Assembly (NCBI GenBank): GCA_014871385.1
Contig: CM026427.1
Span: forward strand, 14,640,930 to 14,704,929
DNA length: 64,000 nt
Direction: 5' to 3'
Source of the DNA: Ceratodon purpureus
Taxonomy: Eukaryota; Streptophyta; Bryopsida; Pseudoditrichales; Ditrichaceae
Part shown: positions 25,797-37,860 of the stretch, in pieces
Layout of the letters: the number at the start of each line of letters is the position of its first letter
Numbering within the stretch: position 1 is the first letter of the stretch
Translations under genes and position numbers: made by a program
Notes under the pieces: generated by a model
Databases searched by the model: none
What the model saw: the letters and a program-made list of their open reading frames with translations, nothing else
Told to the model about the DNA's origin: nothing

Positions 25797-26535
25797 GGGG
25801 AGAAGTACAATAAAGTGGACCACAATAGTGCTTAGCTATTTGCCAGTTTCAGGCCTTTTGCAAAAATTGCACAAAACTGATGGAAAAATGAAATTGAAGT
25901 CAAATTGTTTTGCTAATATGGATTCTCAACTTGTTTTTCTACAACATGGAAAAGTTTCGTGCAAAGTAGACACTTCAAAGTTATTGTATGAAGGCTTTAA
26001 ATCCAAGCAAAGTGAATGGTGTCATTTATAAAAGTGACTATAAAAAAATAAAAAATTATCAAAAAATCACTTTTGATGAAGTGGTGCCCTCTATATGTTT
26101 AAGAGGTATTCTAAAATAGTCAATTTATATACTCATTGATTGGTTTAGGGTTCCAAAAGTACCGTAAGGATGTTTTTTTAAGAGGATCACTTCCGCGGTA
26201 CTTTTAGTGCATTTTTTTTCACCGAATATTGTTTTTTAAATCGAAAAAAACATCCTCTAAAGACAATAGAGGGCATCAAATGAAGAAATTAAGACTTTGG
26301 AAAAGTTCATTTTCATAATTTAGAACTAGTGGTCAAATTTAGTTTCAATTGATGATATTCTTTCATGAAGATGCGTGTAAGATACCTTATGACTCCCTAG
26401 AAAGTGACTAAAATGCTCAAAAACTAAACCAAAATGCTCAAAATCAGCTTTGAGCTTTAAAAAACAGCACACTTCATATTCACTTTTTAGTGATCACATT
26501 TTGCACTTTGTGGTCCACTTTACTGTGCTCTCCCC
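25797..26535. mobile_element. TIR element family T1, copy A (739 bp)
   Basis: The left end GGGGAGAAGTACAATAAAGT and the right end ACTTTACTGTGCTCTCCCC are near-complementary termini, with similarity extending about 33 bp into the element. The interior has no intact ORF. Copy D is its closest relative, in reverse orientation. Target duplication is unclear. Confidence 0.85.
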
Positions 26536-26937
26536 ATGATCTCAAAAATTTCCAAAAAATTCTGTACAACTTCAACACATTAAACTTTTTTGGCTCATAT
26601 TCCCTATATTTGCCTAATGTTTATGTATTTTTATCACACCCTATATGTCCATTTAATCAATAGACATGCAACTTCAATTCTGTCAAGTTTTTATAAACAA
26701 ATTTACCTGAAATCAAATAATTCAAGTTTCAACTATTTTCACATACACATCTTTATCAAACCAAATAACTATTATTACATGTTTTGAACCACATATGTAC
26801 ACTACATATCTTATTGCTCTAGTTGTCATATTTATATCAAACTAGTTAGCTATATTCACCTACACATCGGTATCAAACCAAAAAACCATTGTCACCTAAT
26901 TTGCATCACAGTTTGTATAATTTGTATGAATGAATGA

Positions 26938-27671
26938 GGGAGAGAGTACAATAAAGTGTACCACAAAGTGCAACATGTGATCACTAGGAAGTGAATTTGA
27001 AGTGTGTTGTATTTTATTGCTCAAATCTAATTTTGAGCATTTTGGTGTAGTTTTTGAGCATTTTAGTCACTTTTTAAGGTGTCACAAGGTATCTTACAGG
27101 CATCTCCATAAAAAAACATCTTCAATTGAAACTTAATTTGACCACTAGTACTAAATCATGAATTGTATCACTAGTACTTAATTGGGGCCCTCTATTGTCT
27201 TTAGAGGATGTTTTTTCCAATTTAAAAAACAATGTTCCGTGAAAAAAACCTCACAAAAAGTTTCGTCGAAAACAGCTCCCCGAAAACGTCCCAACAAAAC
27301 TTTTCGGCTATACAAACTTTCAAAGGAATTGCTTCGGCCCATTTTTGAAACCGCAATTCACAATCGGAGGGTACAGCGCAGTCAAAAGAGATTTCTAAGT
27401 TTCTAACATTTGTGCACTCTTTTTTGTCCACTTCTTCAAATGATAGCATTCACTTTGGATCACTTGCCGTGACTCGTAAGGCTTCGTAAAAGGCACACAT
27501 CGGTTCCAAAATTTCGTAGACTCAAGATGACCGAGTCTATTTTCTATACCCAAAGCCCCTTCCAACATATCATCAAATTATATGTCACTTTTCTTAGTGA
27601 ACTTTACAACAATGGCTGAAATTGGCAATGAGCTAAGCACTTTTATGGTACACTTTATTGTGCTTCCCCCC
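26938..27671. mobile_element. TIR element family T1, copy B (734 bp)
   Basis: Begins GGGAGAGAGTACAATAAAGT and ends ACTTTATTGTGCTTCCCCC. Its interior is the reverse complement of copy C over most of its length, so B and C form one subfamily. ORFs at 27182 and 27222 are not conserved as proteins. Confidence 0.85.
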
Positions 27672-28919
27672 ATGAATATCATAGTTAATATTCTATTTAA
27701 GTTTAGAGCATTACAAAATTGTATGAATTTTTTTTAATAAAAAATAGCATTTAATACTTGTCAAATATTTTAAATTTTTAGAGCTACAAATATGTTTCAC
27801 AAAAAAATAAAATCTATGTATATTTTACTTATGTGATATTACTCTTGAGTCTTGAAACCTTGTTGCATTACTTCATATTGATGTGTAGATATTAATATGT
27901 TTTATCTTCAAAAAATGCCATATTCAATACACTCGTCAATCCTTATTATAATTTATATTGGCTGTGCAAATAGAGAGATTTCAGTTCATTTTCTCTCTTT
28001 ATTTGATTAGTGTGACGGCCAATCTAAACAAGATTGGTCAATTTTATAAAGATGGCCATAAAATCTAATACAAGGTTTCCCAGAGGATTTGAGAAATGTA
28101 AACAATTTAATACAAACCTTAAATTATGTCAATACGGTGACATTGCTCCTTGTTTGATCACTTGCACAGTCCAATATAAGTATAAACCCCATGATCTGTC
28201 TCCTTAAACGTGCAACAAGCTTAAGCATATGGCCCATGGGGCGTCAGAACCCGTCTGCTCTTCATAATCGACTCAGCGGCCCGATGGGTTCTGTAAGAAA
28301 ATGAATTACATCACAACTAGAACTTCAAAGTTAATAAATCTTGTTTCAATACCTCAATGCACTCAGAATAATATGCGGTAGGCATTTGCAGCAAACGTCA
28401 CTACTCTCAAACAACCATCTATTTAACACTGGATGAACGAACCAAAAGAATTTAAGATACACAATTGCTGCTTGGGATGATTCAAACTCTTGTGTACTTG
28501 GCTGATACAGGACGGTCTTAGTAAACTCACCCCTGGGCGAAGCTCTGCTGCAGCCTTCTTCACGAGTGCCTCCGTTAATTTGATCTGATAGTGTCAACAT
28601 GAAGAATCACAGTAACTTCACTGGATAATCTCTTACAAATTACCACTTGTATCTTGTCAAGACGTGGGGCAGAATTAAACACAAATTTGCAAAACTCTTG
28701 CCAGCTTAAGAGTCAAGACTTCTATGAGCCACTGTATTACTCTGTCATTTTAAAGGTCAAATAATGCCTTTCGACTTCCAGCATCAGTAGATGGAGATGA
28801 CTCAACAACTAGTAGAGAGTCTTCTCCCACAGAAGGAAAGGTGTCACCTTACCACAGATGCGCTGCAGAGCGGAAGGGGGGCTGCGGAGCTCCGGGAGGC
28901 GCTTGGCGCTCCAGACACC
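27672..28919. other. AT-rich intergenic DNA 3' of BTB2
   Basis: No domain is recognisable. A minus-strand ORF of 84 codons at 28346-28600 has better composition than its surroundings and might be an exon fragment, but nothing supports a function. A GC-rich patch lies at 28860-28920. Confidence 0.35.
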
Positions 28920-29178
28920 CCGTTTAAAGCAGAAAAGACCACACTGAAAACAAATTGAAGGGCAACATAAATATTTTTATTTAAGAAACAGAAATATTTT
29001 GATTTAACATGGAAGCTTAGAGCTGAACATATAATTTATACTATCATTATACTGCTATAATTAGATTACCAGACTAGAGCTGAATCTATAATCAACTCCT
29101 ATCAACCTCCACTACCATCCACAGCCCTCAACCTGCAGCTCCATCTGCGGGATCAAACTCTGAACTAGTGCTGGTTGC

Positions 29179-30549
29179 CTAGTGCTGGTTGCTACATCCT
29201 GGTTCATTTGCTGGACCTTTGTCTGCTTTGGAAACAAGGTGCTTCATCCACAGTACGTGAGCCTCTGACAAGTCACAGTCGGCATGGGGGTCTAAATCCT
29301 CCAGATTGCTCACCCAGCAACGGAAAACCTCCTCCGTGAACTCGTGAGGGAAGCCCATCATGAAGTTGGACAGTAGCTGTGGATAGGATGGCGCGTTTGG
29401 ATCAAGGTTAGCGACCTTGAAGAGCCAGCTCCATTGCTTGAACAAAGCAAATCGCTCTGACGCCTTCAGGAACAAGCGCCCATCCAGAACGTCGCGGAAG
29501 ATTGTACTCATCAAAGTGGCCCATCTTGTTTCGTCAACTGACGAACAACCGAGCAAATTAGCGGCTTGGAACCTCGCCCGCAGAAGTGCAGGGAAATCTC
29601 GATCCTTCAAAAGAAGCTCAACCATTGGTTGACCAAAGGAAGCCGATCGGACTGCATCATAGAGCCAACCGAAGTTGCCAAGCTGATCGAGGAGTATGAT
29701 CTGATGCACCCAAATTGCTCTGTCGTCTTGGGGAGTCTCCTCTCGATATCCTTTCTTGATAGAACTCAAGACCTTCTCCGCTTCCCCTGAGATGAGGGCT
29801 GTGACTAGTGGCAGAAGCTTGCGGTACTTCCCAGGTTCCCCCGAACCACGAACGATTGCATTCAGTGTTTCTTTAAATACCATCTTGCACTGACGTCGAC
29901 TCTTGAAAGAACTCGCTAGAGGGTCCGAGTTAATCGTCCGTAGAAAATATTTCAACGACTGCTGAATGAGTCGAAAAAGATTCTCTTGCCTTTCCGCTCC
30001 GTTTGACGGCGCCTGCAACCGCTTCGATAAGTCGCTCGTGATGTTGGAAGGAAGCTGCCAAGAGTGATAGAAAGTGCGGATCTGCTCTTCTTCCTCGGCT
30101 GTCCACGGCACTGCTGAGAGGAACCGCACGCCATTCTCCATGCCTTGATCATACTGGATCTGGGAAGCGACCTTGAGAAGCTCGATGCAAGTAGCGACAC
30201 TTAGAACGGGTCTAGAGTGGGAGTGCATGCTCCTAAAGCACTCCTGGTAGAACCGAACCTCCGTGTGAGCCTCCAGAGTGAACTCCCTCGTCGTGCTGGC
30301 CGTCCATCTCTCGCTCATGCAAGCGTCGAAGTACCTGCTGCATTGGCGAAGCCTTGATGACTTCGCATATACTACTCCCAGCGGCGGCGGAGAGCCTACT
30401 AGACTCTTCCTGGTCCGCTTCCTGGGCGGGACGCTCTGCCCCTCCATGCCGCAACTAGGCGCCACCAAGTTGATGACCACATTGGCTGCAGTGTTGTCGA
30501 TGGCCAATTCACTCCTCACCACCACTGGCCCTACTGCTTGAGACCCCAT
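29179..30549 (-). CDS. BTB/POZ domain protein, At3g05675-like (BTB2)
   Basis: Single exon, 456 residues, ATG at 30547-30549. Same plan as BTB1: NVVINLVAP strand, basic insert PRKRTRKSLV, LRQCSRYFDACMSERW, ELLKVASQIQYD, then AVPWTAEEEEQIRTFY leading into an all-helical C-terminal half. It is about 30 residues longer than BTB1, mainly at the N-terminus and in the C-terminal half. The 3' flank (28920-29150) has a second copy at 23790-24075. The upstream region is partly duplicated (30775-30920 and 31165-31309). Likely an E3-ligase adaptor by family; the target is unknown. Confidence 0.9.
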   Translation of the reverse strand: MGSQAVGPVVVRSELAIDNTAANVVINLVAPSCGMEGQSVPPRKRTRKSLVGSPPPLGVVYAKSSRLRQCSRYFDACMSERWTASTTREFTLEAHTEVRFYQECFRSMHSHSRPVLSVATCIELLKVASQIQYDQGMENGVRFLSAVPWTAEEEEQIRTFYHSWQLPSNITSDLSKRLQAPSNGAERQENLFRLIQQSLKYFLRTINSDPLASSFKSRRQCKMVFKETLNAIVRGSGEPGKYRKLLPLVTALISGEAEKVLSSIKKGYREETPQDDRAIWVHQIILLDQLGNFGWLYDAVRSASFGQPMVELLLKDRDFPALLRARFQAANLLGCSSVDETRWATLMSTIFRDVLDGRLFLKASERFALFKQWSWLFKVANLDPNAPSYPQLLSNFMMGFPHEFTEEVFRCWVSNLEDLDPHADCDLSEAHVLWMKHLVSKADKGPANEPGCSNQH

Positions 30550-30774
30550 CGTCTTCTCACTGCTTGCTCCTTCTCACTGCTTGCTCCTCCGCACAAGTGA
30601 ATATCGACACCAACTGATCAGAACACACAATCATGCAGGTGCTGCTTTGTGTATATATCAGGCTGGGCTAGGCTTGTTTTCAGAAGGTGGGCCTCACACT
30701 CCGATGGCAACGTCATGGAGAGCGCTCACTGTTACTCGGAGATCCATGTATCAAAGCTCAGGCTGAAGGAGGAT

Positions 30775-30920
30775 ATGCCAAGGAAACAGTATTGTCGGGA
30801 CAGGGAGATCTCTGTCGTGTGGGAACGAAGGAATATCTCCTACGTGAATAGGACCTGGCTCTGATCAGTAACTGTTGTGTGCACGTGTGTAGTTGATTAA
30901 TATGATCACATCATCCCCGG
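30775..30920. repeat. Direct repeat in the BTB2 upstream region, copy 1
   Basis: AGGAAACAGTATTGTCGGGA, then TGGCTCTGATCAGTAACT and CACATCATCC, occur here and at 31165-31309. This copy lacks the inverted-repeat insertion found in copy 2. Confidence 0.8.
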
Positions 30921-31164
30921 GTCTCTTCCTTCTCGCCAACGAGCGAGTATTATCTTGATTATTAGTTTGATTAAATTTATTTTGGTGGTAGGATGGTGGT
31001 ACATTGAAGGCTTTGGAGGTGTACTTATTTCAAAAAAAGATACTTATTTTGTTCGGATTTTTTTGCGGGGCGGGAATTTCGCAGGGAAATATGGGAGGTA
31101 ATCTGAGCGTAGATAATGCGATAGAAGGTGCGTTGAATTGTATGGGAGAGAATCCCTAGAGGGA

Positions 31165-31309
31165 GTTATGTGAAGGAAACAGTATTGTCGGGACAGGGAG
31201 ATCTTTGTCACAGAGAAACGAAAAAATATCTCTGTCGTGAATAGGACGTGGCTCTGATCAGTAACTTTTATGCATATATATGATTTTTATGAAGATTACA
31301 TCATCCTTG
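31165..31309. repeat. Direct repeat in the BTB2 upstream region, copy 2
   Basis: About 80% like 30775-30920. At its right end the similarity is interrupted by the element at 31310-31523 and resumes after it (GGGTCTCTT). Confidence 0.8.
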
Positions 31310-31523
31310 CAACATCAGGGTCTCATATGCGATTCCCGGTGTGCGATTCCCTGTGAGTGTCAGTTTTCCCACCGATCCTCATGAGTTAATACATGTTGAA
31401 CTTTCCTTTTACAAGCAGGTGAGTCAATATTAAATTGGTGAATAAGCAGTTTTCAGACTCACTGGGAAAAGTGACACTCGCAGGAAAATCACACAGGGAA
31501 TTGCATATGAGACCCTGATGTTG
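31310..31523. mobile_element. 214-bp foldback MITE with ~62-bp terminal inverted repeats
   Basis: The left arm begins CAACATCAGGGTCTCATATG and the right arm ends CATATGAGACCCTGATGTTG. The arms match as inverted repeats for about 62 bp with a few mismatches. The interior is under 100 bp and non-coding. The paralogous site at about 30910 lacks it. Confidence 0.88.
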
Positions 31524-31912
31524 ATGTGTTTAGGGTCTCTTTATTCCTCCTCAACCAACGTAACTAGGCTATTTCTATTTTTCTGGCCCTCCCCATTTTT
31601 GGATATTGACATTTTTTTGCAAGTTTTTTTATTTTGCTAAATTTGTACCGCATGTTCCAAATTACTTGATGGTGGTCCCCTTGAGATTAGAAGGACTATG
31701 GACATTAAGGATTCAATGAGAAAACCAATTTGCTGAATTTTGAGAGTTAAGTTAGGTTTTTAACCGATTGGTAACATTGTGGTAGAGATATGGCTGATTT
31801 TGATGATTAGGAATCCAATCAAGATAATTTGAGATGTGAACAGGTGGGATTTACTTGTATGAGATAAACGTTGATTGAATATGATGGCTATTTGTTAATT
31901 TGAGGATGTTAA

Positions 31913-32172
31913 CCCCTAAATTTCCTTGGCGCAAAAGTGCCTAAATTACAAAATTTGACCTTCTTCTACTTCAGGCCCAAGAAAGCTCAATCTAAGCATT
32001 ATTTAGAAAATCCAACCGTAGGATCTGAAAGCTAGCTTGAAGTTCTACTTACATACCAAATTTTAACCGTTGATTCTTTTGCATTTGTGAGATAATAATG
32101 GTCAAACTTGGCTGAATTTTTCTCCTGCGGGAACCATTGAAACCCATTTCGGGTTTTAAGGATAGTTAGGGG
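31913..32172. mobile_element. piggyBac-like MITE family T2, copy H (260 bp)
   Basis: Flanked on both sides by TTAA (31909-31912 and 32173-32176); termini CCCCTAAA and TTAGGGG. It is an internally deleted short member in reverse orientation: TTTTAAGGATAGTTAGGGG at its right matches the inverted left end of copies E and G. Confidence 0.8.
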
Positions 32173-32369
32173 TTAATTTGAAGATGTGTAGTGTGTAATG
32201 TGATAATTTGCATTAATTGGAATCTTTGTTGAATAATTGTTGTGTTGAGTGGTGAAGACAATTGAAAGGTACTGGAGTGCTGAATGTGGTTGAGAATATA
32301 ATGATTGAACCAATTTGGTGAAGGCCTATTGTACTAAACTTAAAGATTGACAGTGAGTGAGTTGAATGA

Positions 32370-33114
32370 GGGCGGAAGCACAATAAAGTGTACCACAAAA
32401 GTGCTTAGCTCATTGCCAATTTCAGCCATTGTTGTAAACACTAAGAAAAGTGACATATAATTTGATGATATGTTGGAAGGGGCTTTGGGTATAGAAAATA
32501 GACTCGGTCATCTTGAGTCTACGAAATTTTGGAACCGATATGTGCCTTTTACGAAGCCTTACGAGTCATGGCAAGTGATCCAAAGTGAATGCAATCATTT
32601 GAAGAAGTGGACAAAAAAGAGTGCACAAATGTTAGAAACTTAGAAATCACTTTTGACTGCGCCGTACCCTCCGATTGTGAATTGCGGTTTCAAAAATGGG
32701 CCTAAGCAATTCCTTTGAAAGTTTGTATAGCCGAAAAGTTTCGTTGGGACGTTTTCAGGGAGCTGTTTTCGACGAAACTTTTTGTGAGGTTTTTTTCACC
32801 GAACATTGTTTTTTAAATTGGAAAAAACATCCTCTAAAGACAATAGAGGGCCCCAAATGAAGAAATTAAGACTTTGGAAAAGTTCATTTTCATGATTTAG
32901 AACTAGCGGTCAAATTAAGTTTCAATTGAAGATGTTATTTTTATGGAGATGCCTGTAAGATACCTTGTGACACCTTAAAAAGTGACTAAAATGCTCAAAA
33001 ACTACACCAAAATGCTCAAAATCAGCTTTGAGCAATAAAAAACAGCACACTTCATATTCACTTCCTAGTGATCACATGTTGCACTTTGTGTTACACTTTA
33101 TTGTGCTCTCCCCC
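32370..33114. mobile_element. TIR element family T1, copy C (745 bp)
   Basis: Begins GGGCGGAAGCACAATAAAGT and ends ACTTTATTGTGCTCTCCCCC. Nearly the full reverse complement of copy B. No transposase. Confidence 0.85.
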
Positions 33115-33180
33115 ATAACAAATTGGAAATTGAGTGAAAGTGGTTGATACTATGCACTAAAATGTGCCTGCCACCCAGCA

Positions 33181-33470
33181 TTAATTAATTATTGAGGTGA
33201 AGGGGTGAAGGGGTATGGTGATTGTGATGGTATGGTATGGTGATGGTATGGTTATGGTGATGGTGATGGTATGGTGATGGTATGGTGATGGTATGGCATG
33301 GTATGGTAATGGTATGGTGGTGGTATGACATGCTGATGGTATGGTGATGGTATGGCATGGTATGGTAATGGTATAGTGATGGTATGACATGCTGATGGTA
33401 TGATGTGGTGATGGTGATGGTATGATGATGGTAAAGTATGTATGGTATGGAATTGGGGATTTGTTCCATA
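33181..33470. repeat. Purine-skewed GGTATGGTGATGG minisatellite
   Basis: An array of ATGGT/GATGGT variants with a higher-order unit of about 59 bp present twice (about 33280-33400), each ending ATGACATGCTGATGG. Overlapping His/Ile/Pro-rich ORFs on the minus strand are by-products of the repeat. Confidence 0.85.
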
Positions 33471-34525
33471 TTGTTTGAGAATACATAGGAGGTGAGGAAG
33501 TATGTAGAGTGGGAGTTGTGGGCTGAGAAAATTGAAAGGGTTGTGGGTTGGCATGCTAATCACCAACCCACACTAATTCACCAACTCACATTTATAATTC
33601 AAGGCCCCATTAACTAATTAATACATAAACTATGGCCTATGACACTATACTGTACAGCATATACAGCTACAGAGCTACAGCATATACAATGTTCAGAGAG
33701 ATTGGAAATAAATTAAATCCAATTGGAAGATTAAGTGACAAGTGAGGATCAGTTTCAAAGTGTTGCAATTTAAAGTAAAGGAATGAGGAAATTAATTTGA
33801 AATTATGTGTTATAGTTGGGATTAAACTTGGGTGTACCGTGTATTTGAGAAAAAGATGATTTACTCTAGTTTTCCACTCAAAATTCAACAATTAAGTTGA
33901 CCTAAAACTTGCCTCACTAGCAAATGAACATAAACCTATTTGGAATTATTTCACTGAGGAAAATATACTAAATCAACAATGGCCCCACTCAAACATAACA
34001 ATAGGGGCAAAGATCTACAGCCACTCCTCTTATTTGGAAACCAGATTCTACACTCGAGTATTTTGATTTGTGAGGAATTAAATTTGTGAAAGTTAGAATT
34101 TTTTTTGAGGTAAACGCGTGTAGTGAACTTATTGGAAAAGGATTATATCTTTATACGACTTAATAAAAGGTACATAATTGAGAAACTTTAATATTTAAAA
34201 TATAGAATTTATAATTTTAAATTTCATACTTTTTTCTTTTGAAGAAGTAAAGTTTTCATCTTCTTATTTTATAATAATTAATTTTTGTTCTATTCTTATG
34301 GTGAGCATTGGAGTCTTATCATTCTATGTCATCTAAGCGGCATAGAAAACATTGGACATAACTTTCAAATACAATTAAAATTCATGTATACTTAAAAATA
34401 TAGTAGTTTGAAAGACTTGTAAGTTGTTAGTAACTCTTCTATGCATTTTTTGTTAAGAAAAAAATGATTGTGGGTTCAAATTTTTTTATTTTGTGGTATT
34501 AGGACCATCTTCAAGTATGCTTTGG
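33471..34525. other. AT-rich intergenic DNA
   Basis: No gene, RNA gene or classified repeat recognised; ORFs are short and low in complexity. Confidence 0.4.
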
Positions 34526-34529
34526 TTAA

Positions 34530-35458
34530 CCCCTAACTATCCTTAAAACCCAAAATGGGTTTTGGCTATTTCGGGCAGCCTGGATGGGGAGGTTAAAATT
34601 AATATTTTTTTTCAAGATTTTTACTGGGAGCTCCCTTTACAGTAAGGTCTATGTAGTAAAAAATTTGAAGCCAAATTCCAATTCTAGAACCTTCATCTAG
34701 AAATTTTAGGTTTCAAGTCCAAAACGGGCAGTCTAAAATTAGGCCTTTTAAAAAAAATAAAAATTGAAATATTTTCACAACCAAATCACTAATCAAGTTC
34801 CATAGTGACCCAAGTCAAAAAGTTTACCAGTTTTACAAGGGCAGCCTCCAAAACTTACAAAGAGAAGCTTCAAAGTTTTTAGTAATTTTTGAATTTTTTC
34901 TTTAGAAATTTGTCAAAATTCGAGATTTTTGAATTTTTTTTAAATTTTTTTTCCTAAAAATCACAAATTTATAAAGGTACCTACTCACCGTTCACTTTTT
35001 CTTTAGCTCACAAATAGTTTTTGTAATGCATGTTTTACTATTTTATCAATTTTATACCTTCTTATAGGAAATAATTTTTATGAAGGTCTAAAAAGCGTTT
35101 TTTTGGCCTAAAATTTTGCATGAGCATACCTAACTTAGTAAGCTACATGGAAAAAAATGTGACCAAAATTTTTGAAGTAATAATCATCAAGTCTCCCTTT
35201 GGCCCATTTGCACTATGCCTCTCGGCCAAGGCCCAAAAAAATATTTGCTGAAACTTTGAACACTATGATCTCCCTAATGAAAAACATCCAACGGTTGAAA
35301 TTTGGATCAGTTCTTTCGAGTAGGGTTAGGTACAAGATCTTATGGTTGAAATTCCAAAAAAGGTTAAAATTTTTGTTTCATATTCTCGGGAGGACATAGT
35401 GGTAGAAAATCGCAGTTTTGAGGATTCAAGCTCTCAAAAACACAAGGAAATTTAGGGG
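34530..35458. mobile_element. piggyBac-like MITE family T2, copy E (929 bp)
   Basis: TTAA on both sides (34526-34529, 35459-35462), termini CCCCTAACTATCC and AAATTTAGGGG. It is close to copy G throughout, including a 66-codon ORF (35199) that is also open in G but looks like chance conservation. No transposase domain. Confidence 0.85.
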
Positions 35459-35462
35459 TTAA

Positions 35463-36969
35463 GGTGGACATATTCTTTTGTAAAACAATTACAGGCTTAG
35501 GGACTAAGTGTATTCATGAACTTAAGTACTTAGGATATCTTTAATCTTACATTTTTAAAGTTCTTAAGTATTTATGGCCTTAGGCACCTAAAATATCCAT
35601 GATTTAGATAAACCTAAGGTATTTATAGTCTTAGATATCACATAAGATATCCATGGTCTTAAATATCACAAAAGGTATTTTTGATCTTGGAGTTTATGGT
35701 GTTGATATTCATAATCTTAAATTCATTTATCATCTTCAAATTACAATAAATTGAATAAATGTTTACATTTTTTGAAATTGTTCAGAAATCAACAATGCTC
35801 ATACACCATGCATTTTGTATTTGAATTCTTATAAAGATTCTCACACTTCCAACATAAAAAATTCAATTTGAAGGTGCATACACTAAAAATCATTGATTAT
35901 CAATATTGCTCATTTTTAATTTATAACCATAGAAACTACATTATTTTTAGTTTTTTATTAATTCATTGACTATGGTATTACAGATTTATTTATTCCTTTT
36001 TAGAAGGCTGACAACCATTAAGAAGTGTTTTGTTCAAAGAGGTAGTTTACAACGTAAAATATGAAAATATGAGGTATGTTAATGTAATACAATGCACATC
36101 TATCATATAAAAATACATAATATATACATCTGCTTGTTCATTGAATTGAAATGTTATTAGATGCCTCAATAGAAAAACAACTTTGATTATGGATTATTTC
36201 TTTTCCATTATTTTGAATTCTTTTTTCAATTGGCACCATCAAAGTTCAATTTGAACAATTCTTATGGATATCAAATGTTTTTCAACAACCACATAATACA
36301 CCTTATATAATATTTTGGTATTTTAGTATAATTTGATATTCTTTTATCAAGTAGTGGTGATTAGAGAAAAAAAAATTATCAATATTTTTATTCTAAACTT
36401 CTATACTAATGCATAACTTACTTGTCAGAATTTCTACTTAAGCTTATCAGAATTTGATTTCGGTGTTTGATCTTCAATATAAGCAAAATAATATGCGTGA
36501 CAATATTACTAAGCAATTTTAGAGAAATAGAAAAAGACTTTGTTGATGAAGGTATGCCTTTTTAATTGTAATAATGGTTTTTTTACAAATATCAAGTTGA
36601 TTTTCTAATTTCAAAAATGATATAAAATGTAGATATCATATCAGATGTTATTTCTATAGATTGAGGATAGACAAAAATTTAGAATTATAAAATAATTTGG
36701 ATATCGTATAATTAGACAACTTAATAAAATTTAGTGTTCAAGGCTTTCACTTGGAATAGAGCCCTCAAGAATGATGCAACATAGGCCAAAAAAGATTCTA
36801 GAAGAATCTTTGAGAAGATATAGAGCTTACAACATGTTGGAAAACGAAATGGATGTTCGAAATGTAATACATGTGATGTCTCTGTCTTTAAAACATAAAC
36901 AAATTAGAGAGGCAATTTTATCATTAATGACATGTGTATTATCAATGCTAATGGTTAAAATAATATGAC
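35463..36969. other. AT-rich DNA with a possible exon-like ORF
   Basis: From 35480 there is a run of variants of CTTAGGTATTTATGGTCTTA. An ORF at 36771-36968 (65 codons) is basic and helical and is cut by MITE copy F at 36970. It could belong to the Harbinger-like relic further right; this is only a suggestion from proximity. Confidence 0.3.
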
Positions 36970-36973
36970 TTAA

Positions 36974-37663
36974 CCCCTAACTTTTCTTGTGTTTTTGGAA
37001 GCTTGAAACCTCAAAACTGCGATTTTTTATCTCTATGCACTTCCAAGGGTGTAAAATGTTTTTTAAAACTTTTTAAAGACTTTCAATCATAAGATCTTGA
37101 ATCTAAGTCTACTTGTAGTTCTAGTTCCAAAAACTGACCGTTGAATGATTATCGTTTTCAAGATCGTAACATTCAAAGTTTGAGCAAAAGTTTTTTTGGG
37201 CATTGCTCGAGAGGCATTGCTTCCACGGTGCGAAGGAAGACTTGAAGATTATTACCTCAAACATTTTGGTCCTATTTTTTTCCATGTAGCCAAGCAGGTT
37301 AGGTATGCTCATGAAAATTTTTAGGAACTCAAAACACTTTTCAGACCTTCATGCAAATTATTTTCTGTAAGAAGGTATAAAATTGACAAAATAGTAAAAC
37401 ATGCATTACAAAAACAAGTTTTAAGCTAAGAAAAAAGTGAACGGTGAGTAGGTACCTTTATAGATTTGTGATTTTCAAAAAAAAAAATTCAAAAATTCAA
37501 AAATCTTGAATTTTGACAAATTCTTAAAGGAAAAACTCAAAAATTACTAAAAGACTTTGAAGCACCGAGTAGAAATCTTGAAAAAAAATATTACTTTTAA
37601 CCTCCCCATCTAGGCTGTCTGAAATTGCAAAAATCCATTTTGGGTTTTAAGGATAGTTAGGGA
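36974..37663. mobile_element. piggyBac-like MITE family T2, copy F (690 bp)
   Basis: Flanked by TTAA (36970-36973, 37664-37667), in reverse orientation to E and G. The right terminus reads TTAGGGA, one mismatch from the consensus. Diverged from the others and about 240 bp shorter than E. Confidence 0.8.
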
Positions 37664-37860
37664 TTAAGAAACAATTTAATGAGCCAGTGACAAACATTTT
37701 GTATTTGACAATTTAGTTGCTCTTCAAGTTTTATATACAACCCTATTCTTGATATTACTTATGATTCAGATAATATAACTTATATTATTATACGATACTC
37801 TCAAGTTTTGTGTACCATAAAAAGGTTCATGCTTGATTTGACGAATTGTTGGTCAATGGT

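Noticed and set aside
27182..27449. Two ORFs on opposite strands with basic composition
   Set aside because: They lie within T1 copy B and are not maintained as proteins in copy C.
33181..33566. Three overlapping His/Ile/Pro-rich minus-strand ORFs
   Set aside because: They are translations of the GATGGT minisatellite in all frames, not genes.
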